DNA of 5,988 bases. Source: an uncultured Verrucomicrobiota bacterium (lineage in GTDB: Bacteria; Verrucomicrobiota; Verrucomicrobiia; Methylacidiphilales; Verrucolacustridaceae). Below the pieces are notes generated by a model. The model worked only from the letters and a program-made list of their open reading frames with translations. It was not told where the DNA came from and did no database searches. The position numbers and the translations under genes were made by a program. Shown here piece after piece: positions 1-5,380 of the stretch. The DNA lies in NCBI GenBank assembly GCA_903905395.1, contig CAIVGD010000248.1:1-5988 (forward strand), written 5' to 3'. Every line of letters begins with the position of its first letter. The stretch's first letter is position 1.

Positions 1-195
1 CTATCGGCCGATTGAGACCATCGGCCCTACCACCACCTTCACACATTCTTACATTCTCACATCTGAAATCCCTTTCCGTCCCGCGTCTGCGCCCCGACCC
101 GCGTCGGGGCTTTGCGGCCTTAGCGTGAGCAATCCCTCAACCGCCCCAAATAAGGCTTGGCCTTCCCCCTCATCTAGCGACTTTAAGCTCTACCC
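1..195. other. Intergenic leader upstream of the transporter gene
   Basis: No gene is supported in this 195-base stretch. It holds a perfect 10-base palindrome, ATCGGCCGAT, at 3-12, whose ATCGGCC half recurs at 20-26; a short run of CATTCT/CACAT-like repeats at about 41-64; and a terminator-like hairpin at 91-110. A TGA in frame 1 at 13-15 could be the end of a plus-strand gene lying to the left, but four codons are too few to judge. I see no convincing -35/-10 pair before the transporter start at 196. Confidence 0.5.
91..113 (+). terminator. Probable intrinsic terminator hairpin
   Basis: An 8-base-pair perfect GC-rich stem (GCCCCGAC pairing with GTCGGGGC) with a four-base CCGC loop occupies 91-110 and is followed directly by TTT on the plus strand. 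The minus strand has no T tract after the stem, so it would act on plus-strand transcripts coming from the left of the window. The T tract is short, so termination may be partial. Its position about 85 bases before the transporter start suggests that the transporter is transcribed from its own promoter. Confidence 0.55.
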
Positions 196-1761
196 ATGGC
201 CTCCGGAAAAAAAGATAGCTGGGGTTCCTCTCTCGGCGTCATCCTAGCCGTCACCGGTAGCGCCGTAGGCCTCGGTAACTTCCTCCGCTTCCCCGGCCTC
301 GCCGCCAAATACGGCGGAGGCTCTTTCCTCGTTCCCTACTTTCTCGCCCTCCTCCTCCTCGGCCTGCCCATCGCCTGGTCAGAATGGGCCATGGGCCGCT
401 TCGGGGGCCAGCACGGCTACAACTCCTGCCCGGGTATCTTTCGCTCCATCTGGAAACATCGCCTCTCCCCCTACTTCGGCGTCCTCGGCCTCCTCGTTCC
501 CGTCGTCATCTACATGTACTACCTTTGGATAGAATCTTGGTGCCTCGGCTACGCTTGGAAATATCTCACCGGCCAAATGAACCTCGGCATCGATCAGGCT
601 CCTTATCGGGAACACTTCTCTTCGTTCGTCGGCCTCCACGCTGACGGCGACTTCCTTTCCCACGGCTTCAACCTTCCCGTCATCTGCCTGCTGGTTTGTG
701 TCTTCCTTAATTTCTACTTCATCTACCGGGGCTTAAGCGGCGGCATCGAGAAGGTCTGCCTCTGGGGTATGCCTCTTCTCGTCCTCTGCGCTTTGATCGT
801 CCTCGGCCGCGTCCTCACTCTCGGCACGCCCGACCCCACCCACCCCGAACTCAACGTCCTCGCCGGCCTCGCGTACATGTGGGACATCCGCGGAGGCTTA
901 TCTGGCTTTATGAAATCACTGAGCAACGCCGAGATGTGGATGGCCGCCGCAGGCCAGATCTTCTTCACCCTCTCCGTCGGATTCGGGGTCGTCCTCAACT
1001 ACTCCAGTTATCTTAAAAAACGCGACGATATCGCCCTCAGCTCCACCACGGCCGTGGCCGGCAACGAATTCTGCGAAGTCAGCCTCGGTGGCCTCATCAC
1101 CATCCCCGCCGCTTTCCTCTTTCTCGGAGCCGCCGGCACAGTCGGTGGCACCTTCGGCCTCGGCTTTCAAACCCTCCCCCTCGTCTTCGCCCACATGCCC
1201 GCCGGCCAACTCTTCGGCTTTCTCTGGTTCTTCCTCCTGTTCATCGCCGCCATCACCAGCTCTCTCTCCATGCTCCAGCCTGCCATCGCTTTTATGGAGG
1301 AGGGCCTCGATCTCGACCGACGCGGCTCCGTCAGCCTCCTCGGTTTCATCACCATTATCGGCACCGGCCTGGTCATCTGGTTCAGCAAGGACCTCGCCGC
1401 CCTCGACGCTATGGACTTCTGGGTCGGCAGCTTCTGCATCTTCGTCCTCGCGACGATCCAAACCCTGCTTTACAGCTGGGTTCTTGGAGTGAAGCGCGGA
1501 CGCGCCGAACTCGAACGCGGTGCCCTTCTCCCCATCCCCCGGATCTTTGATTTCATTATCCGCTACATCTCCCCTGCCTATCTCTTGGGCGTTTTCGCCG
1601 TCTGGCTCCATCAAAAGGGAGCCGAAAACCTGGCCGCCATCCGCACCCAACCCTCCGTCCGCATCGCCCTGCTCTTTGTCGCCGCCGTTCTCATCCTCTT
1701 TCTCCTCCTCATCGCCCGAGCAGTCCGCGTCTGGCGCGCCCGGGAAGGAAGTAAAACATGA
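196..1761 (+). CDS. LeuT-like sodium-dependent amino-acid transporter (NSS/SNF family)
   Basis: This is a 521-residue inner-membrane sodium:amino-acid symporter of the neurotransmitter:sodium symporter family, and it aligns nearly end to end with my memory of Aquifex LeuT. The TM1 signature AVGLGNFLRFP is at residues 23-33 and GGGSF is at 40-44. Equivalents of LeuT ligands are visible: A23 and N28 with T258 and N290 (Na1), the TM8 TSS at 354-356 (Na2), Y109, F257, S260 and F263 (substrate pocket), and the gate pair R31 and D407. LeuT I359 corresponds to M359. Hydrophobic segments continue to about residue 512, consistent with 12 TMs. The start is well fixed: in-frame stops at 175-177 and 184-186 lie just upstream and the ATG is the first usable codon, although no Shine-Dalgarno is visible. 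Its stop overlaps the next gene (ATGA). The substrate is probably a small neutral amino acid; this is inferred from pocket conservation only. Confidence 0.95.
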   Translation: MASGKKDSWGSSLGVILAVTGSAVGLGNFLRFPGLAAKYGGGSFLVPYFLALLLLGLPIAWSEWAMGRFGGQHGYNSCPGIFRSIWKHRLSPYFGVLGLLVPVVIYMYYLWIESWCLGYAWKYLTGQMNLGIDQAPYREHFSSFVGLHADGDFLSHGFNLPVICLLVCVFLNFYFIYRGLSGGIEKVCLWGMPLLVLCALIVLGRVLTLGTPDPTHPELNVLAGLAYMWDIRGGLSGFMKSLSNAEMWMAAAGQIFFTLSVGFGVVLNYSSYLKKRDDIALSSTTAVAGNEFCEVSLGGLITIPAAFLFLGAAGTVGGTFGLGFQTLPLVFAHMPAGQLFGFLWFFLLFIAAITSSLSMLQPAIAFMEEGLDLDRRGSVSLLGFITIIGTGLVIWFSKDLAALDAMDFWVGSFCIFVLATIQTLLYSWVLGVKRGRAELERGALLPIPRIFDFIIRYISPAYLLGVFAVWLHQKGAENLAAIRTQPSVRIALLFVAAVLILFLLLIARAVRVWRAREGSKT

Positions 1762-1910
1762 GCCTCTACGGTTGGCTGATTCTCATTCTATCGGTGGGAG
1801 GAACCACCCTTTCGCTCGTATATTGCCTCGTCTGGGTGCTCCAGAACCATGGGAAAGAAAACCGACTCCACGCCACGCCAGATCTCGATCCTCGCGACGC
1901 CGACCGCTAA
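1758..1910 (+). CDS. Small single-pass membrane protein, probable NSS transporter small subunit (MetS-like)
   Basis: This is a 50-residue open frame beginning MSLYGWLILI and ending at TAA 1908-1910. Residues 4-28 form one hydrophobic segment, with W6 and W26 near its ends. A short polar tail follows (HGKENR, then an acidic DLDPRDADR end). The ATG shares four bases with the transporter stop (ATGA at 1758-1761), which implies translational coupling and equimolar-like production. In Corynebacterium, MetS is a small membrane subunit needed by the NSS transporter MetP, and tiny genes of this kind commonly follow bacterial NSS genes. The family assignment rests on size, topology and position, not on a clear sequence motif. 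The coupling, the single TM and the absence of a competing frame make a real gene likely. It could instead be an unrelated small membrane protein. Confidence 0.8.
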   Translation: MSLYGWLILILSVGGTTLSLVYCLVWVLQNHGKENRLHATPDLDPRDADR

Positions 1911-2017
1911 TCCCACTGCCATCACCTCGCGCCTTCCCATTTTCGTACTGCCGCCTCCCCTCTGACTTCAACTTAATCTTAAACTTAAACTCGCGGTCCT
2001 CCTCGTCCGCCTCCCCC
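1911..2017. other. Convergent spacer between the transporter and riboflavin blocks
   Basis: This 107-base region lies between two converging 3' ends. I see no strong hairpin with a T tract on either strand, so how the two opposing transcripts end is not apparent. Its main content is the hexamer repeat at 1966-1990. The remainder is pyrimidine-rich on the plus strand. Confidence 0.5.
1966..1990. repeat. Short hexamer tandem repeat (CTTAAA-type)
   Basis: Four adjacent six-base units occur in order: CTTCAA, CTTAAT, CTTAAA and CTTAAA, followed by CT. On the minus strand they read as TTTAAG/ATTAAG/TTGAAG units just after the zinc-ribbon gene. The 13 bases GACTTCAACTTAA at 1964-1976 recur exactly at 4439-4451, in the only other sizeable spacer of the minus-strand block. 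It is low-complexity, AT-rich DNA in a GC-rich setting. Its function is unknown. Confidence 0.6.
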
Positions 2018-2737
2018 CTAGTCCACCGGCCAGAAAAGAATTCTGCCACAGTTCTCACAAGTAACTCCGACATTGCCTCCCTTGGCCGAGATCGCCGAGG
2101 CAGTGGTCAGTTTCATATGACAACCCCCACAGTTCGTTCCATGAACCACCGGCACCACCGCCACATCTTTTTTGTTGGCCATGATTCTCCGATACTTCGA
2201 GAGCACTCCCTCCTCCACCCCCGCCGCCAAAATTTCAATCTCTTTAGCTAAATCAATCAGCCGGGCCTCAATCTCAATCTTCTTTGCCCCTTGCTCTACT
2301 TCCTTGACTGCCACCTCTGCCTCCCTGCCCTTCGCCGCTTCTATTTCGATAGCCGCAGCTTTTTTCGCCTTCTCGCCAATATCCATCAAATCCAATTCCC
2401 GATCCTCGATATCGTGGATCTCCTTCTCCTCCCGCTGAATCTCCGCGCCCAACGCCGCAAACTCCTCGTTTTTCCGAGTCTCAAACTGCTGAATCTTGTA
2501 GCGCGCCGCTTTCGATCGGTGGGCGGCCGCTTCCAACTCCAGGTTCTTCCTCTCCACCTCCGTGCTCTGAGCCGCCAACCGCTTCCTTTCAGCCGCCGCC
2601 CGAATCTCTACCCGTCTTGCTTCCAGTGCTTTCATCTCCGCAGGCCAGACCGCCAGCTCCCGCTCCAGCCGCATATGCCTCTGCTCCCGCTCCTGTAAAA
2701 CAAGGAGCTTCTCCATCTCCGGCGACATTCCGCTCAT
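2018..2737 (-). CDS. Coiled-coil protein with C-terminal C4 zinc ribbon (zf-RING_7 family)
   Basis: This is a 239-residue soluble protein. Residues 8 to about 180 are rich in E, K, R and A with few prolines or glycines, as in a long coiled-coil hairpin. The C-terminal domain carries C203-x2-C206 and C227-x2-C230 in a context (NCGGCHMKL and CENCGRILF) typical of the C4-type zinc-ribbon family, which includes Helicobacter FlgZ (HP0958) and Chlamydia CdsZ. A YRRI stretch at 182-185 before the ribbon also fits. Characterised members act as chaperones or adaptors, some for flagellar or type III secretion proteins and RNA; nothing here shows which role applies. The start ATG at 2735-2737 overlaps the ribE stop (ATGA), so it is probably co-translated with riboflavin synthase. 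All four zinc ligands are present. The link to riboflavin synthesis is positional only. Confidence 0.88.
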   Translation of the reverse strand: MSGMSPEMEKLLVLQEREQRHMRLERELAVWPAEMKALEARRVEIRAAAERKRLAAQSTEVERKNLELEAAAHRSKAARYKIQQFETRKNEEFAALGAEIQREEKEIHDIEDRELDLMDIGEKAKKAAAIEIEAAKGREAEVAVKEVEQGAKKIEIEARLIDLAKEIEILAAGVEEGVLSKYRRIMANKKDVAVVPVVHGTNCGGCHMKLTTASAISAKGGNVGVTCENCGRILFWPVD

Positions 2738-3327
2738 TTTTTAATCCCCGACATCTTTTCAACATACTTGGCCAGGATGTCGCACTCCAGATTCACTTTG
2801 TCCCCTTCTTTCCGATCCCGCAGGGTCGTCACCTCGTACGTGTGGGGAATAATCCAGATATTAAACTTCCGTCCCTCCACCTTCCCCACCGTCAGGCTGA
2901 TTCCATCGATAGCCACGCATCCCTTCGGCACCAAATAACGCTCCAACCCCGCAGGCACCTCCACCTCCAATTCCCAATCTTCCCCAGACCGTGACCAGCG
3001 CGTCACCCGGGCGGTTTCATCGATGTGACCCGTCACAAAATGTCCCCCCACCTTCCCGTCTGCCCGCATGGAACTCTCCAGATTCACCCGGCCACCTGCC
3101 TCGACCGATTGCAGATTCGTTTTCTCGCGCGTTTCATCCAGCAGATCAAAAACCAGCCTATTCCCTTTGGCCCCCGCCACCGTCAGACAACATCCATTTA
3201 CCGCCACACTGTCCCCGATCTTCACTCCGAGGGCCACCAGCCCAGCCTCCACCTCCAAACTCCACCCCTTGCCTCGGCGTGTCATCGCCTGCACCACCCC
3301 CGCCTCCTCCACAATGCCCGTAAACAT
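2734..3327 (-). CDS. ribE: Riboflavin synthase (alpha chain)
   Basis: This cytosolic enzyme dismutates two 6,7-dimethyl-8-ribityllumazine molecules to riboflavin and the pyrimidinedione precursor, the last step of the pathway. The 197 residues form the expected two tandem lumazine-binding barrels. The first begins with the hallmark MFTGIVEE and contains GDSVAVNGCCLTV at 38-50. The second follows the GGHFVTGHID stretch (around 94-103) and contains AIDGISLTV. The C terminus has IPHT and GDKVNLECDILAKYVE. The length is normal for the family. The start is the canonical MFTGIVEE methionine. Only four bases separate it from the ribD stop, and the sequence TAGGAGTATG puts the ribD stop codon inside the AGGAG Shine-Dalgarno, only one base from the ATG. 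Its own stop overlaps the zinc-ribbon start. The gene is also called ribC in some species. Confidence 0.96.
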   Translation of the reverse strand: MFTGIVEEAGVVQAMTRRGKGWSLEVEAGLVALGVKIGDSVAVNGCCLTVAGAKGNRLVFDLLDETREKTNLQSVEAGGRVNLESSMRADGKVGGHFVTGHIDETARVTRWSRSGEDWELEVEVPAGLERYLVPKGCVAIDGISLTVGKVEGRKFNIWIIPHTYEVTTLRDRKEGDKVNLECDILAKYVEKMSGIKK

Positions 3328-3334
3328 ACTCCTA
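3328..3334 (-). promoter_or_regulatory. ribE ribosome-binding site overlapping the ribD stop codon
   Basis: Read on the minus strand the junction is TAG-GAGT-ATG. The ribD stop TAG (3332-3334) supplies the first bases of an AGGAG motif, and the ATG begins one base after it. This spacing is shorter than the usual five to nine bases, so ribE is probably started by ribosomes that have just ended ribD rather than by independent initiation. Confidence 0.6.
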
Positions 3335-4333
3335 ATTCGCCTTTTTTAGCTTCCCGTGCAAGCGCAGGTCTCGCCCCGCGCAAGCAATGACCATCTCCCT
3401 CCACCCCCAGTCTGACCACCGAGCTATGCGAGCCAACCCCTTCTTTCCTTCCCCCACCGTGACCGGAGCAAAATAGATCACCCCCTCCTGCACTCTCCCA
3501 CCCGCCATCAGGCTTTCTGCCGTCCTCCCACCGCCCTCCACCAAAAGCCGACAAACCCCTCTCCGATATAAATCCCTCAATACCTCTCTCCAGTTTTTTC
3601 CACGGTAAACTAAAGTCCGCTCCTTATGCCGATCCCGGAAAAGATGCGCCTTCCTCGGCAGTTTCCCCGACCGTGTCACCACAACCCGCCACGGTTGCGT
3701 TCCTACCTTCCCCGTTCTCACGGTCAATCGCGGATCATCTTTCCTCACAGTCTCCGCTCCCACCAAAATCGCATCACACCCCGCCCGCAACTTCTGCACC
3801 TCGGCCCTCGACTCTTTTCCAGAAACCCACCTCTTCCCCGGCACCGACAAATATCCATCCAACGTCATCGCCAACTTCAAAATCACCCACGGCTCCTTTT
3901 TGATCGTCCAGTGCCGGTAATCCTCATTCAACTTCTCACACTCCTCCCGCCTCACCCCCCGAGTCACTCTGATCCCCGCCCGTCGCAATATCCGGTCCGC
4001 CCGACCCGCATTCCTCCGGTCCACATCCCCTGCTCCATAAATCACCTCCCGAATTTCGGATGCGATGATCCGATCCGTACAGGGTGGGGTTCTTCCGTGG
4101 GTCGAGCACGGCTCCAAGGTCACATACAACTTTGCTCCCTTTGCCTTCCCCCCCGCTTTCTTCAACGCCACCACCTCCGCATGCGGCCCTCCCGCCTTCG
4201 CATGAAAACCTTCCCCCACCACTTTCCCATTCCGTACTACCACCGCTCCCACCCGCGGATTCGGCCTCGCCCCATTCCCACCTTTTCGCGCCAATTCGAC
4301 CGCCCTCCTCATCCAACCTTCATCCATCTTCAT
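3332..4333 (-). CDS. ribD: Bifunctional diaminohydroxyphosphoribosylaminopyrimidine deaminase / 5-amino-6-(5-phosphoribosylamino)uracil reductase
   Basis: This enzyme performs the second and third steps of riboflavin synthesis: zinc-dependent deamination of the GTP cyclohydrolase II product, then NADPH-dependent reduction of the ribose chain. The 333 residues show both domains. In the N-terminal deaminase (1 to about 145), ARPNPRVGAVVV is at 22-33, the zinc site H51-A-E53 is intact, and the second zinc motif PCSTHGRTPPC supplies C76 and C85. The reductase domain shows LKLAMTLDGYLS, the RWVSGKESRAEVQKLRA block, DAILVGAETVRKDDPRLTVR and LLVEGGGRTAESLM. The protein is slightly short for RibD, but no core motif is missing. 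The ATG at 4331-4333 gives MKMDEGWM; the Met two codons later is an equally possible start. There is no clear Shine-Dalgarno. It follows a 176-base gap after nusB and lies four bases upstream of ribE. Confidence 0.96.
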   Translation of the reverse strand: MKMDEGWMRRAVELARKGGNGARPNPRVGAVVVRNGKVVGEGFHAKAGGPHAEVVALKKAGGKAKGAKLYVTLEPCSTHGRTPPCTDRIIASEIREVIYGAGDVDRRNAGRADRILRRAGIRVTRGVRREECEKLNEDYRHWTIKKEPWVILKLAMTLDGYLSVPGKRWVSGKESRAEVQKLRAGCDAILVGAETVRKDDPRLTVRTGKVGTQPWRVVVTRSGKLPRKAHLFRDRHKERTLVYRGKNWREVLRDLYRRGVCRLLVEGGGRTAESLMAGGRVQEGVIYFAPVTVGEGKKGLARIARWSDWGWREMVIACAGRDLRLHGKLKKAN

Positions 4334-4438
4334 ATCTTATAACCATCGCACCTTCCCACCTTCTCCCCCATCCAAAATTCAATATCCAGAATCCGCATCC
4401 TCGGGACCCGCCCTACAATCACTCGCAACTTCCCATCC

Positions 4439-4452
4439 GACTTCAACTTAAA
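4439..4452. repeat. Second copy of the hexamer-type repeat
   Basis: GACTTCAACTTAA at 4439-4451 is identical to 1964-1976, and the last unit here is CTTAAA (two units, CTTCAA and CTTAAA). On the minus strand it follows directly after the GC hairpin at 4455-4473. Both copies lie in non-coding DNA just 3' of a minus-strand gene. Confidence 0.6.
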
Positions 4453-4454
4453 CT

Positions 4455-4488
4455 GGCGGCGGCGTCCGCCGCCTAGCGGTCCTCCGCT
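4455..4488 (-). repeat. Tandem GC-rich stem-loops downstream of nusB
   Basis: Two hairpins stand next to each other. The one nearer nusB is a 5-base-pair stem (AGCGG with CCGCT, 4475-4488) with a four-base loop. The other is an 8-base-pair perfect stem (GGCGGCGG with CCGCCGCC, 4455-4473) with a three-base loop. On the minus strand the second is followed by AGTTTAAGTT, which is T-containing but not a clean T tract. They could be a weak terminator for the nusB transcript, an RNA-stability element, or a REP-like dispersed repeat. I cannot separate these options from one copy. Confidence 0.5.
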
Positions 4489-4509
4489 TCTGCGGGAAAA
4501 CATCCAAAA

Positions 4510-4971
4510 TCAAGAATCATCTCGCGGCGCCAGTTTCTCAGCTGTGCGTTCCGGCCTATCCAGTCCCTGCCGAGCCTTATCCAACACTCCGTTTACAAAC
4601 TTCCCCGACTCTTCCGTGCTCAACACTTTCGCCACCTCAATCGCCTCGTTCAACGACGAAATCGGCGGAACATCGTCCGCAAACTTCATTTCCCAAAGCG
4701 CCAACCGCAAAATCGCCCGGTCCACCGGCGCCATCCGCCTCGGATCCCAGTTCGTCACCAGCTTCTTCAATTCCGCATCCACTTCCGCCTGCTTTCCTAT
4801 GACCGCACGAATCCGCTTCTCCGCAAACTCCCGCACCCCTCCCTCCGCCTCGGTCTGCTCCCACAAATTCTTCAGCGCCTCGTCCAACGCCACCCCCTTC
4901 GCCCCCACCTCCCACTGGTAGAGAAATTGCGCCGCCAAAATCCGACCCTCCCTGCGCTTACCCGCCACCAC
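4510..4971 (-). CDS. nusB: Transcription antitermination factor NusB
   Basis: This small helical RNA-binding protein forms, with NusE (ribosomal protein S10), the boxA-recognising antitermination complex used for rRNA operons. The 153 residues match the family length. Visible motifs are the basic N-terminal GKRREGRILAAQFLYQ (4-19), NWDPRRMAPVDRAILRLALWE (74-94) and the C-terminal LNEAIEVAK with KFVNGVLD (107-131). The start is a GTG: an in-frame TGA lies four codons before the tandem GTG-GTG at 4971-4966, so only one of these two codons can begin the protein. A G-rich AAGGGGGGAG Shine-Dalgarno-like run immediately precedes them, slightly favouring the second GTG. The gene overlaps the ribH end by 14 bases. 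The position of nusB directly after ribH is common in many bacteria. The C-terminal tail from about 138 is polar and variable. Confidence 0.95.
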   Translation of the reverse strand: MVAGKRREGRILAAQFLYQWEVGAKGVALDEALKNLWEQTEAEGGVREFAEKRIRAVIGKQAEVDAELKKLVTNWDPRRMAPVDRAILRLALWEMKFADDVPPISSLNEAIEVAKVLSTEESGKFVNGVLDKARQGLDRPERTAEKLAPRDDS

Positions 4972-5380
4972 TCCCCCCTTTCAACTTCCACATCCGTAAA
5001 GCCGCCAGGGCCGCTTCCTTCCCCCGGTTCATTTTTCCCAAACACCGCGCCCGCGCCTGCGCCTCCGTCTTCACCCCGACCAAATGATGCAACACCGGCG
5101 TATCCGTCTCGATCATCATCCGCATGAGTGCCTCCGTGACCGATCTCAGGATCAACCCCGCATGCCCCGTCTCCCCCTGCCATACCAACCCCAACGCCAA
5201 CACCGCATCCGGCTTTTTTCGCAAAGCCCGCTTCACCGCCAGTGGCACCTCAAACGTTCCCGGCACCCTCACCTCCTCCACTTTGTGCCCCCGGAGCACC
5301 CGCCGCGCCGCGCTCACCATCCCATCAGCATATTTCCTGTGGTAATCAGCCACCACGATCGTAAAACGCCCCTTTTTCAT
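4958..5380 (-). CDS. ribH: 6,7-dimethyl-8-ribityllumazine synthase
   Basis: This enzyme condenses 5-amino-6-ribitylaminouracil with 3,4-dihydroxy-2-butanone 4-phosphate to make lumazine, the substrate of riboflavin synthase; family members assemble into pentamers or icosahedral capsids. The 140 residues carry VPGTFEVP at 39-46, ALGLVWQGETGH at 62-73 with the proton-transfer histidine equivalent H73, and NRGKEAALAALRM at 118-130. The usual PV-x-FG-x-LTT loop is replaced by PVLHHLVGVKTEAQARARC (95-113). An Arg stands where NKG lysine is usual, and the phosphate loop seems about one residue shorter. Start ATG 5378-5380 overlaps the ribBA stop (ATGA). The tail GGSGGG is encoded by the same bases that form the nusB initiation region. 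The divergence is probably lineage-typical rather than a defect. Confidence 0.94.
   Translation of the reverse strand: MKKGRFTIVVADYHRKYADGMVSAARRVLRGHKVEEVRVPGTFEVPLAVKRALRKKPDAVLALGLVWQGETGHAGLILRSVTEALMRMMIETDTPVLHHLVGVKTEAQARARCLGKMNRGKEAALAALRMWKLKGGSGGG

Larger units (their letters stand above)
4334..4509. other. Spacer between nusB and ribD
   Basis: This is the only large gap in the minus-strand block. From nusB towards ribD it holds an AT-rich stretch, two adjacent GC hairpins (4455-4488), a TTAAG-type repeat (4439-4452), and an AT-rich segment at about 4370-4400 with AATTTTGGAT-like words (minus strand) that partly resemble 4501-4519. I could not identify a trustworthy promoter for ribD or any FMN riboswitch. 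The spacer may mark a transcript boundary between ribBA-ribH-nusB and ribD-ribE-zinc ribbon. Confidence 0.5.

Noticed and set aside
1..15. The possible end of a gene to the left (frame 1, TGA at 13-15)
   Set aside because: Only four codons are in the window. The hairpin at 91-110 makes an upstream plus-strand gene plausible, but this cannot be shown.
2..195. An open frame in frame 2 across the left leader
   Set aside because: It has no recognisable protein features, crosses the terminator-like hairpin, and is out of frame with the transporter.
916..1650. A 244-residue minus-strand open frame inside the transporter gene
   Set aside because: It is an acidic, low-complexity antisense translation (rich in G, E, D and A) of a clear LeuT-like gene. 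The C-rich codon use of that gene leaves few stops on the opposite strand.
1911..2017. An RNase P RNA gene, which neighbours zinc-ribbon genes of this family in some bacteria
   Set aside because: The spacer is only 107 bases, far too short, and shows none of the expected structure.
1520..2251. A 243-residue plus-strand open frame across the transporter end, the small gene and the convergent spacer
   Set aside because: Its product is Ser/Pro/Arg-rich low complexity with no family resemblance, and it runs through two better supported genes and antisense to the zinc-ribbon gene.
3626..4342. A 238-residue plus-strand open frame antisense to ribD
   Set aside because: It is a Pro/His/Arg-rich shadow of ribD; the strand bias explains its length.
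4360..4460. A ribD promoter on the minus strand
   Set aside because: TTGCGA and TTGAAT words exist, but no -10-like hexamer sits at proper spacing. The TATAAG near 4340 is too close to the start codon.
4334..4509. An FMN riboswitch before ribD
   Set aside because: I could not find the conserved FMN-aptamer core words in this spacer, and its hairpins are simple stems rather than a multi-helix aptamer.
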